A stretch of 7,209 nucleotides of DNA from Anaerolineae bacterium CG2_30_64_16 (GTDB lineage Bacteria; Chloroflexota; Anaerolineae; CG2-30-64-16): positions 1 through 7,209 of the forward strand of contig MNXL01000236.1 of assembly GCA_001871755.1 (NCBI GenBank), given 5' to 3'. Below are positions 4,797-7,209 of the stretch, one piece after another; positions within the stretch are counted from its first letter, which is position 1, and each line of letters opens with the position of its first letter. Below the pieces are notes generated by a model, which searched no databases, was not told the DNA's origin, and saw only the letters and a list, made by a program, of their open reading frames with translations. The translations under genes and the position numbers were made by a program.

Positions 4797-6118
4797 TGCG
4801 TCAGGTCCAGCAACTGCGCCTTCAACCGCAGCCGCTGATCCCGGTACGCGGCGTCGGTGATTTCGCCCGCGTCGTGGGTGATCTCGAGCCGGGCCAGCGC
4901 GTCGATCAGGCGCTCCCGATCGGTCAATACCGGTAACTGCTCGGCCGTAGTGCGGCGGCGCAGGAGTGGCCACGCGCCCAGCGCTACCACGGCCAGCCCG
5001 GCCAGCCCGATCAGGATGAAGGTCAACGCCCGGTTCGTCGTGGCCGGAGCCGGCGCGCTCCCGGTGGCGGCCGCGGTCCCCGCCCCGGACAGGTTACTGA
5101 TGCGCAGGGTGATCACCTGGTTGGCCGCCAGGTTCTCGCCCACCAGGTTGATGTAGTTGCCGTTTTGCGTCTCGCGCACGCCCTGGTTGGCCAACTGCGT
5201 GCTCGTCACCTGTTCGCCCACATCGCTGATCAGCGCGTTGACGTTGGTCGCCGGGTAGGGCAGCGTGCGCACCAGGTCAAGGGTGTCGCCGGTGACGGGC
5301 AACGTGTAGCGGAACAGGGTCTGGCGCACACCCTGGCCGGGCGGCAACGGCAGCGTGTCGACGAAGCCATCCTGGGTCGGCAGATAGCGGCCACCCAGCT
5401 CGCCGTCGCTGATCTCTAGCCCCTGTGCGCCGATCGGCAAAGTGAAGTGTAGAACGCTCGCGCCGTCCCCGATGTAGCTCCGTTTCCCGTCCAGGCTGAA
5501 CACGAACAGCTCGGCGATGTACGCCTGGCCGGCTTCGAACTCCACGATGAAGTGGACCCGATCGGCACGCACACCAGCGCCGTCCGCGGTGGTCTCGTAC
5601 ACCGTGATCGGCAGATCGAGGGCTGCCTGGTCGGCCGCGAAGCTGGCGGTTTCCGAGCTGTAGGCCGAGCCGGCCGGGTATTCGGCGCGAATGATGTAGG
5701 TCAACGTGGTGTCGCTGGGCAACGCCTCGAAACGGTAGACGCCGGCCGCGTCCGTGGTGGCGGAGCGCTGTTCCAAGACGCTGGTGCTGTCGAAAATGCC
5801 CAGTTGCACCGACAGGTCAGGGACCGGCTGGCCGGTGGTGCCATTGGTCACGGCGCCGGTGACGACCCCGGGGCCGGGCTGCAGCGGTTCCCGGAACATC
5901 TTACCGAACGACAGGCTGCGGACGTATTCCAGCGCGGAACGCTGTTCGGCCGTGCTGAGTTTGTCGCCGAACGCGGGCATCTCCCCGCGACCGCTGGCGA
6001 CGACCTGTACCCAGGCGCTCTGGGCCACACCGGAAGTGGTGACGAAGTCGCTGAAATCGAGCATGGGCGGCTTGCCGACCCCATCGGGACCGTGGCAGGT
6101 GGCGCAGTTGGTCTCGTA
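4781..6118 (-). CDS. 3' part of the split cytochrome gene: second heme domain, beta domains, membrane anchor
   Basis: This frame resumes at the second duplication copy, repeating YETNCATCHGPDGVG and continuing with KPPMLDFSDF. Numbered as in the repaired protein, the second cytochrome domain has CATCH 145-149 and Met187 in GEMPAFGD. Residues 224-310 (GVVTGAVTNGTTGQPVPD, GVYRFEALP) resemble a carboxypeptidase regulatory-like fold. A further beta-rich stretch follows (VHFIVEFEAGQAYIAELFVFS and beyond). A membrane helix lies near 504-526 (LTFILIGLAGLAVVALGAW) with RRR on its inner side. The tail of about 59 residues (ERLIDALARLEITHDAGEIT, then AAYRDQRLRLKAQLLDL) looks like a SHOCT-type helical hairpin. 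No start codon with a ribosome site exists at its beginning; the frame extends up to a TTG at 6235, but the residues there are shadow sequence. The repaired topology is cytochromes outside, tail inside. Confidence 0.75.
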   Translation of the reverse strand, partial: YETNCATCHGPDGVGKPPMLDFSDFVTTSGVAQSAWVQVVASGRGEMPAFGDKLSTAEQRSALEYVRSLSFGKMFREPLQPGPGVVTGAVTNGTTGQPVPDLSVQLGIFDSTSVLEQRSATTDAAGVYRFEALPSDTTLTYIIRAEYPAGSAYSSETASFAADQAALDLPITVYETTADGAGVRADRVHFIVEFEAGQAYIAELFVFSLDGKRSYIGDGASVLHFTLPIGAQGLEISDGELGGRYLPTQDGFVDTLPLPPGQGVRQTLFRYTLPVTGDTLDLVRTLPYPATNVNALISDVGEQVTSTQLANQGVRETQNGNYINLVGENLAANQVITLRISNLSGAGTAAATGSAPAPATTNRALTFILIGLAGLAVVALGAWPLLRRRTTAEQLPVLTDRERLIDALARLEITHDAGEITDAAYRDQRLRLKAQLLDLTHKVEK

Positions 6119-6585
6119 TTGCCGACCCCATCGGGACCGTGGCAGGTGGCGCAGTTGGTCTCGTACACCGCCTGGCCCATCACGACCGCGGTCGCGGAGG
6201 TGTGCAATGTCCACGCGTATGCCACCGTGTCCCAAATCTGGTCATCGGTCAGCCGGCTGCTCCAGGGCGGCATCAGGCGATCCATGCGGCCTGTCTTGGT
6301 GACGGTGAAAAATCCGGTCAGCGAAAGATCGGCGATGGCCGCGTAGTCGGCGAAAGCGGTGGGCGATGCGCCCAGGCCGGCCGCTGAACTGCCGTCTCCA
6401 CCGCCGGTCTGACCGTGGCAAGGCGCACAATTCTGGGCATAGAGGGTCTGTCCGGCGACCGCATCGAGCGGGCGTGGCGGGACATCCTGAGCATGGGATG
6501 AGGCCGAGGCCGCCATCGGCATCGTGGCCAGGAACAGAATGGACAAGATCCCTGCCAGGAGGGCAAGGCGATGATCAGCACGCAT
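5848..6585 (-). CDS. 5' part of the split cytochrome gene: signal peptide and first cytochrome c domain
   Basis: Read literally, this frame gives 245 residues. Residues 1-28 are a Sec signal peptide (basic start, hydrophobic LLAGILSILFLA, cleavage likely after ASA). Class I cytochrome c domain 1 has CAPCH at 53-57 and the probable axial methionine Met105 in RLMPPW. A second domain opens with GQAVYETNCATCHGPDGVG (CATCH at 145-149). Genuine coding ends with the first copy of the duplication, at residue 155. The rest up to the stop at 5848 is out of frame and rich in proline, serine and arginine, with no cytochrome features. The truncated product would have no membrane anchor and no sixth ligand for the second heme, though the first domain could still be matured and exported. 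Confidence 0.8.
   Translation of the reverse strand: MRADHRLALLAGILSILFLATMPMAASASSHAQDVPPRPLDAVAGQTLYAQNCAPCHGQTGGGDGSSAAGLGASPTAFADYAAIADLSLTGFFTVTKTGRMDRLMPPWSSRLTDDQIWDTVAYAWTLHTSATAVVMGQAVYETNCATCHGPDGVGNTRPTAPPATVPMGSASRPCSISATSSPLPVWPRAPGYRSSPAVAGRCPRSATNSARPNSVPRWNTSAACRSVRCSGNRCSPAPGSSPAP
6072..6165 (+). repeat. Exact 47-bp tandem direct repeat
   Basis: Positions 6072-6118 and 6119-6165 are identical, beginning TTGCCGACCCCATCGG and ending GGTCTCGTA. On the minus strand each copy encodes YETNCATCHGPDGVG, the second heme attachment site. As 47 is not divisible by three, the extra copy shifts the reading frame. Confidence 0.97.
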
Positions 6586-6620
6586 GGGTCTCCTGATTTC
6601 TTGAACGCATTGTCACGCAA

Positions 6621-6670
6621 AACGGCCCCCCGCTTGCTACAGTCTGGCTCCCTGCCCGCGGGGGACCGTT
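6621..6670 (-). terminator. Strong GC-rich hairpin between ccmE and the cytochrome gene
   Basis: On the minus strand AACGGTCCCCCGC (6670-6658) pairs with GCGGGGGGCCGTT (6633-6621): 13 consecutive base pairs in RNA, one of them U-G, with a 24-nt loop. The 3' arm runs into a short TTTT (two of these in the stem), then GCG. It begins 30 nt past the ccmE stop. It looks like a modest intrinsic terminator, an RNA 3' end protector for ccmE mRNA, or a processing site that sets ccmE expression apart from the downstream genes. No clear promoter was found between it and the cytochrome start. Confidence 0.6.
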
Positions 6671-6699
6671 CTATCTGCCATCAGCACTGTACACGACTG

Positions 6700-7173
6700 C
6701 TACTGGACGGCCTGGACCTCGATCTCTTCGTACTCTTCGTATTTCGAAGGACACTTCAACAACAGATTGTTGGCCTCCACGACGCCATCGGGGCCGAGCG
6801 TGCCTTCGACAATGGCACTGCTGCCCTCGCGGCCGATCTGATCCGGCTGCACGCCGTGGAAGTGGATCGGGAGCTGTTTGGTCGCGTCGGTCGGGTCGGC
6901 GATGCTGAAGCTCAGGCTCAGGGTCGGCGCGTCGTAGACGATGCTCTCGGTGACGATGTTGCCGCTGACGCGCAGCGCCTTGCCCGTCAGTGCCTCGGTT
7001 TGCGCCAGCACCTCGCCGACTTCGCGATAGTAGGCGCCCGCGCTGGAGATCGACGAGACGACCAGGTAGATGATCAGCCCGGCGATGATCAGCCCGCCGA
7101 TGATGAATTTTGCCTTGTTGTTCGCCCGGTTTGCCGAGATCGGGCCGCGTAAGATCGTAGAACTCTCTGCCAT
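6700..7173 (-). CDS. ccmE: Heme chaperone CcmE, cysteine (CXXXY) variant
   Basis: CcmE binds heme covalently on the outer face of the membrane and passes it to the cytochrome heme lyase. The 157-residue product has a short cytoplasmic N-terminus, a membrane anchor at about 23-42 (FIIGGLIIAGLIIYLVVSSI) and an OB-fold beta domain with the family segments ALRVSGNIV (66-74), LPIHFHGVQPDQIGREG (101-117) and AIVEGTLGPDGVVEANNLLLK (120-140, given here by its edges). The heme attachment region reads KCPSKYEE: Cys141 and Tyr145, so CXXXY rather than the HXXXY of proteobacterial CcmE. This form is known from archaea and some sulfate reducers. I chose the ATG at 7173 because GGAG lies 5 nt upstream; a GTG at 7188 in the same frame has no such site. 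A TGA in another frame at 7187-7185 may end a preceding gene outside the window. Confidence 0.96.
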   Translation of the reverse strand: MAESSTILRGPISANRANNKAKFIIGGLIIAGLIIYLVVSSISSAGAYYREVGEVLAQTEALTGKALRVSGNIVTESIVYDAPTLSLSFSIADPTDATKQLPIHFHGVQPDQIGREGSSAIVEGTLGPDGVVEANNLLLKCPSKYEEYEEIEVQAVQ

Positions 7174-7209
7174 CCTATCTCCAATCACTTGTCTGACATG
7201 AACTGTCCG

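Larger units (their letters stand above)
4781..6585 (-). pseudogene. Membrane-anchored diheme cytochrome c gene, frameshifted by a 47-bp duplication
   Basis: As it stands, the gene is split into two frames. The upstream frame (6585-5848) carries a signal peptide, a complete cytochrome c domain and the second CXXCH; the downstream frame carries the rest. The break coincides with an exact 47-bp tandem duplication at 6072-6165. Removing one copy leaves 1758 bp, which is 586 codons, and gives one continuous 585-residue protein: signal peptide 1-28, cytochrome domain 1 at 41-130, cytochrome domain 2 at 137-212, a carboxypeptidase-regulatory-like beta domain near 224-310, a further beta-rich extracytoplasmic region, one membrane helix near 504-526 and a cytoplasmic tail. 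Its place between ccmE and ccmA makes it a likely substrate of the maturation system. The intact coding quality downstream suggests a very recent mutation, a reversible switch or an assembly error rather than an old pseudogene. AGGAG at 6590-6594 precedes the ATG by 4 nt. Confidence 0.88.

Noticed and set aside
5901..6131. Short minus-strand frames around the duplication (for example 5901-6131 and 6242-6430)
   Set aside because: They are other-phase readings of the cytochrome gene and lose the CXXCH and hydrophobic patterns.
7185..7209. Possible end of an upstream gene (reads GQFMSDK, then TGA at 7187-7185, minus strand)
   Set aside because: Only seven codons are visible; the spacing to ccmE fits an operon, but there is not enough sequence to support a gene.

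Overview
All nine genes in this window lie on the minus strand, so transcription runs from position 7209 towards 1. The DNA is GC-rich. The window is most of a System I (Ccm) cytochrome c maturation cluster followed by a ribosomal protein gene. I infer a member of the Chloroflexota or a similar deep-branching GC-rich bacterium: Ccm genes are mixed with ccdA and a DUF2085 gene, ccmE has a cysteine-type heme ligand, and short simple-sequence arrays fill the gaps between genes. The taxon is an inference, not something the sequence proves.

In transcription order the genes are ccmE (7173-6700), a strong hairpin (6670-6621), a membrane-anchored diheme cytochrome c gene broken by a 47-bp tandem duplication (6585-4781), ccmA (4710-3922), ccmB (3922-3251), ccmC (3199-2504), ccmD (2224-2084), a ccdA-type gene (2080-1253), a DUF2085 membrane protein gene (1183-407) and rpsT for ribosomal protein S20 (351-70). 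rpsT has its own promoter-like sequence inside the end of the DUF2085 gene.

The genes form one pathway. CcmA, CcmB, CcmC and CcmD load heme onto CcmE on the outer face of the membrane and release it again. CcdA moves electrons across the membrane to keep heme-binding CXXCH cysteines reduced. The cytochrome encoded in the cluster is a natural substrate. The heme lyase CcmF, the thioredoxin CcmG and any CcmH are not in the window.

Four points stand out. (1) The ccdA gene is circularly permuted: the first transmembrane helix with the SPCVLPLIP motif sits at the C-terminus, in a way that keeps the membrane topology. (2) CcmE has CXXXY instead of the classical HXXXY, the mark of the variant System I. 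(3) An exact 47-bp tandem duplication over the second heme motif of the cytochrome shifts the reading frame. (4) Four gene junctions are filled by microrepeats, two of a heptamer family (one is exactly 35 units) and two of an octamer family, each placed between a stop codon and the next gene's ribosome binding site or leader.
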